The notes under the pieces: generated by a model
Seen by the model: only the letters and a program-made list of their open reading frames with translations
Databases searched by the model: none
What the model was told of the DNA's origin: nothing
Program-made: the position numbers and the translations under genes
Shown here: piece by piece, positions 36,076-46,132 of the stretch
Position numbering within the stretch: position 1 is the stretch's first letter
Layout of the letters: every line of letters starts with the position of its first letter
Source: Escallonia rubra
Taxonomy: Eukaryota > Streptophyta > Magnoliopsida > Escalloniales > Escalloniaceae
Assembly: GCA_033065855.1 (NCBI GenBank)
Contig: JAVXUO010002519.1
Span: forward strand, 1-64,000
Direction: 5' to 3'
DNA length: 64,000 bases

Positions 36076-36301
36076 ACAGTTGACGGAAATCATTCAAGTT
36101 AGCTGCATTTTTTTGGAGGTAAAGCATTGGCGTCCTAAAGGTATTTTTATAAGACCAAAATGCCCTTATACTCTCTTTATAACACAAAACTTCATCCATT
36201 ACCCTCATTTCTTCCACTACCAAACCTTCTAGCAGCCTCCTTTCTTCCTTTACCAACATCCCAACTACATTTTGGTTCTCTGCCCACATCTTCATGCCAT
36301 A

Positions 36302-36717
36302 ATGGATAACAGTATCATGCAAGAGCGAGGAATCAACATGCGGCTCTGCTACTTTGGTGTTATAGCTCCGGTGAAAACCTCATTCACTGTTCAAAACTTT
36401 GGAAGAAGGTTTTTTGGGTGTGCTATGTATAAGGTATGTAGTATAATTATGATTTCTCTAATTTTTAAAAATATAATTGATTTTCCTAATTTTTTAAGTT
36501 TTTGATGTTCTAAATCCAGGGAAATTGTGAATATTTTGATTGGATTGATCCTCCAATGTCCAGAAAAGGGAGTGAAGTTCTTGGCAATATGTTAGCCAAC
36601 ATCAAACAGCTTGAAAAGGAATTGGCTACATCTCATAAAAGGGAAAGGCTTTACAAGAAAGCCTTAATTGGAACTCTTGTTATCCTAATCTTTCTACTCT
36701 TTGCTAAGAAGATCTAG
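36302..36717 (+). CDS. GRF-type zinc-finger protein with C-terminal membrane segment (captured, two exons)
   Basis: Exon 1 is 36302-36433 and exon 2 is 36520-36717. The 86 nt intron has GT/AG ends and lies between codons. The product is 109 residues. The GRF zinc finger runs through PVKTSFTVQNFGRRFFGCAM and GNCEYFDWIDPP. The usual first pair Cys-x-Cys reads C-Y-F, so one of the expected zinc ligands is replaced by Phe. A short coiled-coil-like helix (LANIKQLEKELATSHKRER) and a terminal hydrophobic segment (ALIGTLVILIFLLFAKK) follow, as in the common plant family of small GRF membrane proteins. The frame is otherwise intact. The gene lies wholly inside the Pack-MULE, so it is a captured copy. 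Whether it is expressed is unknown. Confidence 0.75.
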
Positions 36718-36739
36718 TTGAAAATTTTGTTTGTGAACC

Positions 36740-36935
36740 TGCTAATGTGCTGTGTAACGAAAATGTGCCGTGTAACACAAATCTAACCGCTGTAATGTAC
36801 TGCTAATGTGCTGTGTAACGCATTGTGCTATTTTTAATTGTACTGCTAATGTGCTGTGTAACGCAAATCTAACCGCTGTAATGCAAATGTGTAATGCAAA
36901 TCTATCCTCTGTAAGTGTGTAGAGAGTTGTTTGTG
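36740..36935 (+). repeat. Short repeats after the captured GRF gene
   Basis: The phrase gctaatgtgctgtgtaacg occurs three times in the likely 3' untranslated region, with related aatctaaccgctgtaatg between the copies. Confidence 0.7.
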
Positions 36936-37245
36936 AACCTGTTTTAAGTGCTAATCCACATAAAAAAAACCTGTGAAAAACTAACTACTAATACCAACCA
37001 AATGCACCCTAAAAGCACCTGTTTGAAACATCACCATAAAAACCACCAACCAAATGCAATTTCCAACAAGTGCTTCCAAACTAAAGTCATCAGAAATCTA
37101 TACAAACATCTAACAATAAACCATATCAAAATCTAAATTAAAAACTAGCCAAAGTTTCCAACAACATTTTCTAAATCTAACAAGTTTCCAACAGTTCCAA
37201 CAAGTAAACCATAAAAATATCTAAAGTAAAGTACATGCCATATTC

Positions 37246-37402
37246 ATCATTCCACTACGTCTTGCCAACATGACCCTTCTTCCCTCCAACAGTTGTTTGC
37301 TTTGCAATTGAATCCATCTGTCTCTTTTTATCAGCAGCCTCCATCCTTTGTTGCCTTCTCAAAGCAGCTTCAAGTAAAACTTGTCCTCATTGTTTCAAAG
37401 CA
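37246..37402 (-). pseudogene. Unidentified captured exon fragment
   Basis: Minus-strand frame encoding a charged helix, LLEAALRRQQRMEAADKKRQ, followed by a Gly/Lys-rich end (TTVGGKKGHVGKT) and a stop. Codon use looks protein-coding. It may belong to a second captured gene or be a later exon of one; not recognised. Confidence 0.45.
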
Positions 37403-37599
37403 TTCCTATTTCAAGAAACATTTATCTCTTTTTCTGCTTTTGCAAAAAGATGCTTTATGATCAACCCCTCTCAAACTGTCAAGACTAGCCTATTGGCTAA
37501 AAAGGCATATTTATCTTTTTTTCTGCTTTTGCAAAAAGATGCTTTATGATCAAAAGATTAACACTAGGAAAAATGAAATATCCTATAGTTTACACATTT

Positions 37600-37844
37600 T
37601 TTCCATGATCATCACCTTTCTCAATCAAATCTTTAAGTGCAACAGGGAGAATCTTCTAAAACTCAGTGACAAACTCATTTCCTTTGCGCTTGCTGTTCTG
37701 CAAGATATCATTCGCAAGATACAAAAGAGGAACTTTCTGAGCTATATCTGAATCATGGAACTGTTTAGCCCATGTTGCAACAACTAGCTCTGCCTTGCTC
37801 CGGTGGAATATACACCAATGTGACAATGCTATACACAAAGTCAA
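37600..37844 (-). pseudogene. CID (RPRD-type) gene fragment captured by the Pack-MULE
   Basis: Minus-strand translation gives LSHWCIFHRSKAELVVATWA, then PLLYLANDILQNSKRKGNEF and, just after, KILPVALKDLIEKGDD. This is the RNA polymerase II CTD-interacting domain (CID) of the plant family related to human RPRD1 (annotated as ENTH/VHS family). A premature TAG replaces the Trp codon expected after NEFVTEF. Only part of the domain is present, so this is a gene fragment, not a functional gene. Further minus-strand, intron-like sequence extends to about 39275 but I cannot identify it. Confidence 0.8.
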
Positions 37845-39465
37845 GGTAGCAAGATATGACTAAATGCAACGAATTACCATCCAAACCAAAATTCAAAAAT
37901 ATTCACTTCTCCTAGACCAGACATCTTGAAGCTTTCAAACTTGAAACTTTGAGTAAGTTCAAAAGGCTCGTCATTCCATATCATAGAGGACTCCTGTTCT
38001 ACAAAAAGGGATCTAATAGGTTTCTGGATTCGATTTGTCAGTTTGACAGGATTCATCAACAAAAACTTACTAACAAAAGATCAAGCACGTTTTTGCATAC
38101 ATTTTTGGGATGGTAAGAAATTTGCTCTCTAACCTTTCTCAGTAAGAAATTTGCTCTCTAACCACCTCAGCCCGCAAAAAATGAAGGGTATACATGCATA
38201 AAATGAAAAGCTGCCAAGGAGCGTTCTTATGGTTGCTCAACTGACATGAACGATGACATGAGTCATCGAAACTCATCAAGAAAAAAAATATAAAATGTTC
38301 TATATGGAGTAGCAGATTGTTACTAATTAGTAAGCAACAGCCACAGAAGCACATATGACAACATTCTTATGAGTCCCAAGTATCTGTTATTAGCCAAGAA
38401 TGTAACCGTGTATTAGGAATTCAACGTTCAATAACAAAAATATCAGTCACAAGCTGAAAGATTCAACACAAAAGAGACGTCATAGTAAGCATCCAACAAG
38501 AGTTAGCCACGTCCTTAAAAGTTTCCACATAACCTCACTGATATCCAGAAATGGCATGCACGTCCTGCATACAGTCAAATAAGGAAAACCTCTAACTAAA
38601 CATGCAAACAGATGACTCCTCTCCAGAATCACCTGTGTTTAGTTATTCGTTAGATTCGGTAAAAAATATACTAATCACACCATAGTCTCTCATGATTACA
38701 TGTTTTGTGAATGTCCAATTGTTGAAATAAACTCATTATATCTCAGTCTGAACCGATAGCTCTCAGAGACAGGCAACCACACTGTCCAAAGAAAAGACAT
38801 ACAAGCTACCACAGTATAAAATAATTGTAAAGCAACTGTGTTGACTAAAAATGATCTAATTTTATTCTGATCGAAGCATTAAACACGAATGAAGGTAAGT
38901 CGAAACTGGTTCCATAGCAAGTTCCGACATGAACAAGCAGAAACGGAAACCGTTGACCTTTTCTCTTATAAGCCCTGAATGTAATCCTTCAAATATCCTC
39001 TACACAAATGATTCTAGGCCAGGCTCAAATAGAGCTTACAACCCAAGGACCAGAGCTAACGGATTACAGATTACGGCAAGGGTTACGTAGTGTTCGGCAA
39101 AGAGCGTAAAGTGCTTCAAAATCCAACAATTTTTCTCTCCACATACCTTTAGATGATGGGTATTAAGAAAAAACATACCTTTACGTAGAATCGCACCATA
39201 GAAGCACCGTTGCAGCTGAAGATCGATTTCAAAGTTGTTCCTCTCTTCGTTTAGTAGATCGGTGACGCGACGCATATGGGGATTAACAGAGAAGATTACA
39301 TTGGTTTGGGCATGCTTCCCAAAAAAATTTGAGAGAGAAAGATGAAATGGGTTTGGGCATAGAGAGAAGATTACACGGGTTTGGGCATGCTTCCCGAAAA
39401 GTTGAAGGTTATATGGAAGGATAAAAAAGACATTTTACAAAGATCTGTTACGGTCAATTAACTGT

Positions 39466-39569
39466 GTCCATTTTCTTAAACTGTGGGGGGGTTTAGTGCT
39501 TAAGTTTGAAATGGATGGAGGCAAAACGCACAACGTGTAAAGTAGAGGGGGTCATTCCCTATTTTCCCC
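39466..39569 (-). repeat. Right TIR of the Pack-MULE
   Basis: Inverted partner of 35971-36075, differing at a few positions. Confidence 0.92.
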
Positions 39570-40429
39570 TTTTGAATTTCCAACGGCTACTTTGGGAATA
39601 CAGTCGACTGCAATGATGCAATGCAGTCGACTGCGTTTACCATTTGGTGCAATAAATGCCCTACTTACTTCCAAACGGTCATATTAATTCCCACACCTAT
39701 ATAAACTCATCTTGGGCATTGTTTTGATTTATCAATTGCATTCAAAGATCTCTTATCTTGCATATACTCAAAGATCAAAACAATTGTTCAATCTTTCTTA
39801 GTTTTCATTATTTGCTCATCCAATTCAAGAGAGCATTTATTGTGAGCTTACATTTGAGAGATATACACTATCATAAGTCATCATACACTTGTCTCTCTTC
39901 TTCTAGAGCTTAAACTTGTACTCATCTACTTCTTGAGAGTGAATCTTTGTACACAATTCTTCATCTAAAGTTTCTTGTATCAAAGCTTGGGGGTGTCAAG
40001 CTTTGGAGCTTTGGGATAGTCAAAGATTGTTCTTGATGTGGGTATAGCATCCAGGGATTGTAAGAGGTTCGATCTTGATCCATAAGAAAGATCATACTAG
40101 TGGATTATAGGCCTTTCAATGGACTTCCTTGAAGGAGTGAACGTAGGCTTGAGGTTAATTCGAGCCGAACCATCTAAATCTCAAGTGTCAAGTATCTCTA
40201 AACTCTTCTCTCTTTACATTATTGTTTTATACTTATGTTGAGATTGGTTAGTTTGCTTATTTGAGATATTGTGTTTGAGGTTTTTGTTTGTTGTTTGAAG
40301 CTTTTTAAGTGTTCTTCATAGTTTTTCTAGGTTTATAGTGATTACTTGTTAATTTTTAAAGTAATCTTAAAACCCTATTCAACCCCCCCTCTAGGGTTAT
40401 CTTTTTGACTCATAAGGGTAGAAAGCATA

Positions 40430-40571
40430 TACTAATTTGCTTCTTAGTATGTTTTTTGTGTATTATCGAAAAGTGCAGTCTGTTTTTGTGAGCTATTTTA
40501 CTTATAAAAAAATTTATTGACTGCGATATATTTTAAGCACCCCTAAGGTAAAATCCTGGTTCCGCCGCTAA
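40430..40571. other. Element remnant between LTR fragments
   Basis: About 140 bp ending gcacccctaaggtaaaatcc and tggttccgccgct. This resembles the inverted end of the CAGGGGCGGAGGCA-type hAT-like elements (compare 56275-56311), so it is probably a truncated relative. Confidence 0.4.
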
Positions 40572-41275
40572 CAACACCCCTTTCAAACCCATCTTTACAC
40601 TACACACGCACTTCACGGCAGCCACCATGGCTGCTTCTCTTTCCCACCCATCTCACTGCTATAAGCCACGTTCACAAACACACTATCAGGGCCATGGCAA
40701 CCCCCTCACGTCACACATAAAACCCACAATATACACGCACATATGTACAAACACGCCATACACAAAATTCATTTACTAACTCACGGCACAGCTCCCTCGT
40801 TCCACCCCTACAAACACAATACAACATACAAACACACATACAAGCCCTCACGCACTCACTGTCTCAATGCCCATGGCCACCCACTCACAATTTCAGCCCC
40901 GTATTCCCCTAATACAACAGATTCATTAGACAAAGAATGGAAGTCTTACCGCAAATTGAACATTTTCACGGATTCGCACTTCGCTAGATTCCGACATATA
41001 TCTCCAACTCTTCTTTCTCTCTCTCTTTTCCCTCTTCTCTTTTCTCTGTCTTTGTTCTCCTCTATTTCTCCGTAATCTTAGAGCAAATTTTCTCTCTCTT
41101 TCTCTCCTTTTTTTTTCTTTCTCTTTGTAGCTGTAACCGAAATTCCTTTTAAGTGAAATGCTCATTTCACTGTCTTTATTTCTGACTGTAACTAAAAATG
41201 GGAATAAATCCCAATTGCTCCAATTTCTCCCCCCTTTCCCTCACTAATTTAGTTTTTCCATAATCACAGAGTTGA

Positions 41276-41278
<3 letters not shown>

Positions 41279-41314
<36 letters not shown>
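41279..41314. repeat. TA microsatellite
   Basis: (AT)n run of about 36 bp followed by a T-run, inside copy A2 between leader and motif-rich part. Confidence 0.9.
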
Positions 41315-41322
<8 letters not shown>

Positions 41323-41615
41323 TTTTTGGGTACCTTTTAATTATTCAATAACCCCAAACTTTAATTTAACTTTTCAAATATCCCCACTTCGTTAATTGTC
41401 GCTAAAGGCTGCCGCTAAAATTCGATCACGCTAATCGTCACTAAAGACCTAAAATAATATTTCTTATAACTACTATCATTAAATTACAACTTAGTTATAG
41501 TTTCTAAACATTATCGCTAAAGATAACAAAATTTAATACTCATCAATTCGTCGCTAAAGATACAATAAATAATTAACTAGAATTTTTAGCATGAAACTAG
41601 CCTCGGGTTTTGGGG

Positions 41616-42493
41616 TAGAGATGTCAAAGGGCCGAGCTTGGGCCGGCCCAGCCCAAGCCCATCGGGCCTGCTGTGGGGCCGGGCCAGTGGGGCTGCCAAC
41701 CGGGCCGGGCCGGGCCGGGCCTGCCGAAGGGAAACCTAGGCCCAGTCCAGGCCCTGGCCCTAGGCCCAATATCTAGGGCCGGGCTTGGGCCGGGCGGGGG
41801 CCGGGCCCAGGCCCAAATTTTTTATTTATTTTTTTGTTTCCCAACTTCTTGTTATTTATTTGTGTCGATGGCCAACAAGAATACATCAAATTAATTGGTT
41901 GAGATTGATACGTGTTAATTTGGTGTAATATTGACAAGTCTTTTTTGGCCTACTAACATTATAATTTAGAAGTAGCATTTTTCGAAAGTTTGGTAAATAG
42001 AAAATGACAATTACATCTATCGAATTGCTTAATACAATAGCTATTTAAATTTTCGCAAATGTTTGCATGGCATTTGATTATTGCAACAAAGAAGAACGAT
42101 CATCATAATTAATGTTAAGATTTAATACTCATTCGATCATCGTTGGACACGCACAATTATATATAATAATGTGTGTGTATATAATAATATTGGGCCAAAA
42201 GAGGGCATGTGTGTAGGGCCAAAAAAGGGCCAGAAATAGGGCCAACCTTAGGGTCAAAAGAGGGCCTGTGTGTAGGGCCAAAAAAGGGCCAGAAATAGGG
42301 CCAAAAGGGGGCCAGATTTCGGGCCAAAAGGGGGCCGGGCCGGGCCATGTTAGGGCCGGGCCAAAAAGGGGCCGTTTTAGGGCCGGGCCGGGCCCGGGCC
42401 TGTTTCTCAAAAAATTCGGCCTGGCCCTGGCCCAAGCCCTAGGGGTTAGGGCCGGGCCAGCCCGCGGGCCGCCCGGCCCATTTGACATCTCTA
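41616..42493. mobile_element. Non-autonomous hAT element, GGGCC-rich
   Basis: 878 bp with perfect 13 bp TIRs (TAGAGATGTCAAA) and a perfect 8 bp duplication, ttttgggg (41608-41615 and 42494-42501). The subterminal regions are packed with GGGCCGGGCC-type repeats; the AT-rich middle has no transposase. The TIRs and subterminal repeats match the autonomous-looking hAT at 49538-53865, which is its likely source of transposase. Frames through the GGGCC tracts are artefacts. Confidence 0.93.
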
Positions 42494-42865
42494 TTTTGGG
42501 GTGTTACATTGGTTGTGTTGTGTTTATTTATGTGTAGGAATATATACATATAGGTGTATTATGAGAGAATAGTGTAGGTATGTGTATATATAACATGTGT
42601 GTGTAACTGATATGCATAATGGGTAAAGATTATTAAATTACAACTTAGTTATAGTTTCTAAACATTATCGCTAAAGATAACAAAATTTAATACTCACCAA
42701 TTCGTCGCTAAAGATCCAATAAATAATTAACTAGAATTTTTAGCATAAAACTAGCCTCGGGTTTTGGGGTGTTACATTGGTTGTGTGTTGTGTTTATTTA
42801 TGTGTAGGAATATATACATATAGGTGTATTATGAGAGAATAGTGTAGGTATGTGTCTATATAACA

Positions 42866-44296
42866 TGTAATACCCCGAAAATTTCCTTATGCAAAAAATT
42901 GTATATTTTTTAATAAGTAAGTTTATGGTCTTTTGTTAAAACTATGAAAATGAATTGGGGTTGTTTCTGAAATTTTTGGTCAAATGAACAGTAACTTTTA
43001 GTCGAATTTAAAAGGTTTTAGTCGACTAAAAGAGTGCTTTCAGTCGACTAAAAGTTTAGTCGATGAACAGTAACTATGAACAGTGGTTTTGAACAGTGTT
43101 TTGAACGGTACTTTCAGTCGACTAAAATGTGTTTTCAGTCGACTGAAAGTTATTTTCGGTCGACTTAAAGGTTTAAAATTTTGTCCCCTATAAATAGTGT
43201 TCTATTTCATTCCTAGCCCTTTTGTTCTTGATTTCTTGCTCCTTTGCGGCGGAGAGAGAGAGAATAGGAGGCTTGGGAAGCTCATTGGCGCTAGAGTGGT
43301 GCTTTAAGGTTTTCTTTGGTTCAAAAGCTTGTTTGAGGTAAGGGTTTATACGATTTTTGCTGTGGAAAGGTATCTTCGAAAATCCGAAGGCTTATACTTT
43401 CATCACTTTTGATTCATCTATGCTCGTTTGGAATTGATTGCTCCATTTTTGCCTTCTTGAGAACATTGTTCACCCTTTCTCATGTGTGCCTTAATGATGC
43501 TCAACTTTGAATATGTACATTTGTGACCGTAAGATTGACATTGACTATGTTGAACAACTCTCAAATTGAGAGGGTCCTTTGGACACATGTTTGTTATACT
43601 AGAGAGCCGAAGTCTCCTAGTATGCTCCGGAGCACATGTTTGATGTTTGGTTTGACATTTGGGTCTTATGACCACCATAGTCATCGTATGTTTGTAGCGT
43701 ACCCGACATATAATTGAAATGTGTTTTGGGTTAAACGCTTAATGACGTTTGCTTTGGTATTTGACAGTAAGATATGATTGCACTTTCGTACCTTCGGGCT
43801 TGTATTTGATTTGGGTTCTTTAGACCACCTTATGAACATTTCGTATATTTGATTCGCCTTATTTGCATCGTAGTCAATTGTTATTATTTGCTCGTCAGAT
43901 ATTTGATTTTGTTTTGGACTACGAATCATCGTATTTGCTTCCCTTTTGTTTTCCCCACTTACTGGGCTATTCGAGCTCACCCCCCCTACTCGTTTGTTTT
44001 GTCCCTTACCACAGATATCAGACGTGATTTTCGGGCGTGGCATGTTTGGGGGAAATTAGAGTTTTTAGTCTTTGTTAGTATAATTGAGCAATGTAAATTA
44101 TTTCACCGCTGCGTTTGGTAATTATTTTGTAAAGGAATACTCAGTGGAATTATTTTTGTAGTTAAATATTTGAGATTTAGATAATTGTGTTTGTGGTATC
44201 CTAGATGCTCTGCTCTGTCTTCATAATAGTTATGTCATTGATGTGTAGATTTTGGTTTAAGAACGTGTTCGGACCCTCGGGTTTCGGGGCGTTACA
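42866..44296 (+). mobile_element. Solo LTR of another family, with AGTCGACT palindromes
   Basis: 1,431 bp, TGTAATACCCCG...CGGGGCGTTACA, with a 5 bp duplication, taaca (42861-42865 and 44297-44301). U3 has at least five AGTCGACT palindromes (43010-43165). A TATA-like box (tataaatag) at 43189 is followed by a GA-rich leader (43250-43270). No protein domain. Complete as a solo LTR. Confidence 0.88.
43189..43197 (+). promoter_or_regulatory. TATA-like box of the solo LTR
   Basis: tataaatag preceded by cccc and followed about 60 bp later by a (GA)n leader, the usual order at the U3/R border of plant LTRs. Confidence 0.6.
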
Positions 44297-46132
44297 TAAC
44301 ATGTGTGTGTAACTGATATGCATAATGGGTATTGTGTGTAGGTGGGTTGTGAGTGACCTATGAGTGAAATGGAGATATGTTGCAATAAACAGAGGGGGAA
44401 GTGATATGGGTGAAGTTAAATGTTGTACAGTGGCACCCTATGCTAACACAGGCGTGCCACTAAATTTCGCTACGTTTAATACGTGAGTTGGGCAGTGCAT
44501 GATGATTTTTAGTGTGTCAAACTTTATAGTAAAATACGATACGCCATATTAGAATTTATGGCAAATTTCTGAAATTGTATGTATTTGTTACCTTTTCTGC
44601 AAGTTCAAACTTATAAAATTCTTTTGAGCCTTTAAACTAGTGAAAATATTTTGAAAACATTTGAGTAATGTTTTTATAGTATAAGGAAGACTCAGTATAA
44701 ATTTGGTGATTTTTAGAGTCGATTTGCTATAATTTCCATATCGCAATGGTTTTAGCAAAACGAAAAAATAAAGAAATAGTTTTAGTGCCTTTTAAATTTT
44801 GATTTTGATTTTCTATAATTTTTATACATATATTAAGGCTTTAACAAAAATCATGAGTCTTTATTTCCAACTAGGAGCAATTATGGTAATTTATGGGTTT
44901 TTAGTGTATTTAAAGAATTATTTTTAATTTGAAAATATTCAAAAATTATATTTTTATTCCATGTGTAGTATTAAGCTATAAAGAGTCTCGAGGAGTGTAA
45001 CGAGTTTCGGGGTAGGTTGGCCGTGTGTGAAACCCGTTTCGAATTTTGTCGTTCCGGGTAGAGAAATGGGTACGCTGGGAATAGCTATATTAGGGTTGTG
45101 ATATATTAGTGTGGATGGTGTTCTGATAAGTGATTTGTCAACCTAGGTTAATTCTGAGGATTTGATCGAGAGCGTGTTAGCTTTAGCTCACTTGGATCGA
45201 GGTACGGGATTTCTATCCTAAACCCAATTTCATCTAATTGTCGTCGTATATATTCTTCTGGATTGTTATCGAATTTCTTTGGCATCTGTTATCGAATTGT
45301 TATGAGTATGCATTGTTTGCCCTTTTAAATACCTTGTTTTGTGCCTTACACGTTTATTGGAAATCTTATTCGATGCTCTGTATTTATTTCTCATTGTGCA
45401 TCGATTTAATAATTGTATTATCGTTTGTTGTCGTTCTGTTAAATTGGCATGAGATTCTGCATTGGTGTGTTTTAGCGGGAGTTGGTGTATAATGGAGGAC
45501 ATTGGTGTGGCTAGTACCTTGACGGACTAGCCGGTGTGTTGGTGTGGGCTAGTACTTTGATGGACTAGCCGGTGTAAAGTGTTAGTGAGCATCGCCTTTA
45601 TGGCTTTGCTAAGTGATTACCCTGCATTGCCTGTGTAGCTTTGCAATTGCTCATGTTCAATAGTATCTGTGATTGTTTGCATCGTATTTGAAATTTTTTA
45701 TTGATAACTAATCGAACTAGTTATGATTCTTTTGAAACTCTTGAAAATATTATCATTGAATTGCATCTGTGAATTGTTTCATAATTTCTTCGTTTGAGCG
45801 ACCTTACTGAGCTCTTAAAAGCTCACTCCCGTTTGACTTCCTTTCTGCAGGCAATAATCATCCATAGATCGCATTGGGTATTGATTAGTGCCGAACGAGG
45901 AAAAATTGAAATTTAAGTTTAGTATTGTCATTAGAACCCCTGCGTGGGTTATTATTATTATTTAGAACTTTTGACGTAAACTTGATGAATTATGATAGTA
46001 TGCTAAGAGTATTACTTTACTCAATCGTTTAGTCGCTCTGACTGAATGATGATTCTAAATCGGTTGATTTTGAGGTCATTATTGTCTTAGTATATATGAT
46101 CGATTGATTGGCTAACGCTCCGAGATGTTACA

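Larger units (their letters stand above)
35971..39569. mobile_element. Pack-MULE carrying captured GRF and CID gene pieces
   Basis: 3,599 bp with TIRs of about 100 bp (GGGGAAAATAGGGAATGACC at both ends) and a perfect 9 bp target duplication, ttttgaatt (35962-35970 and 39570-39578), as expected for Mutator elements. There is no transposase. It holds a two-exon GRF zinc-finger gene (+), a fragment of a CID/RPRD gene (-) and other gene-like, intron-containing sequence. A ~40 bp phrase (tttttctgcttttgcaaaaa...) is duplicated at about 37430 and 37515. It depends on a transposase made elsewhere; its TIR tip (GGGGAAAATAGGG) does not resemble that of the giant MULE. Confidence 0.9.
35463..40411 (+). 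mobile_element. SIRE-like (copia) LTR, solo, split by a Pack-MULE
   Basis: Outside the Pack-MULE about 1.35 kb remains (35463-35970 and 39579-40411). The beginning reads ttaaccctacggttatttaa and then gattttgatgataactgaca. The end has the run attcaaccccccctctaggg. A TATA-like box (ctatataaac) lies at 39697. The same sequence recurs antisense at 57425-58790, which supports a dispersed LTR family. An array of GCAGTCGACTGC palindromes surrounds the Pack-MULE insertion point. Exact ends and the target duplication are not clear: ttgac occurs at both sides. The SIRE assignment rests on general resemblance of the LTR ends and is moderate. Confidence 0.6.
40572..42508 (-). mobile_element. 4 kb LTR-like family, copy A2 (antisense, partial)
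   Basis: On the plus strand: a CA-rich tract (40590-40900), CT-rich leader (41010-41130), a (TA)n run (41279-41314), the motif-rich part with GTCGCTAA (41396-41560) and the terminus ggggtgttaca at 42508. It lacks the AT-rich 3' part, so it is broken. A small hAT element sits close to its end. Its last ~120 bp belong to a tandem duplication shared with the next element. Confidence 0.72.
41479..44330. repeat. Tandem duplication (267 bp unit) with a different insertion in each copy
   Basis: Unit 1 runs 41479-42631 including the 878 bp hAT element and its 8 bp duplication. Unit 2 runs 42632 to about 44330 including the 1,431 bp solo LTR and its 5 bp duplication. Without the insertions both units are about 267 bp, starting attaaattacaacttagtta and ending gatatgcataatggg. 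Each insertion is absent from the other unit, so both are younger than the duplication. Confidence 0.88.
42509..46132 (+). mobile_element. 4 kb LTR-like family, copy S3 (sense, 3' part)
   Basis: Holds a GT-rich tract and the AT-rich 3' part with the blocks gagcctttaaactagtga (44628), gatttgatcgagagcg (45160), tggctttgctaagtg (45600) and ctcactcccgtttgactt (45820), ending CGAGATGTTACA at 46132. The 5' part is not present next to it, so it is broken. A solo LTR of another family is nested in it near its left end. Confidence 0.72.

Noticed and set aside
36062-36322. Minus-strand 86-residue frame opposite the GRF gene
   Set aside because: Shadow frame spanning the 5' flank and exon 1 of the captured gene; no recognised domain.
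41554-42537. Gly/Pro/Ala-rich frames (also 53574-53957)
   Set aside because: Translation of GGGCCGGGCC subterminal repeats of the hAT elements.
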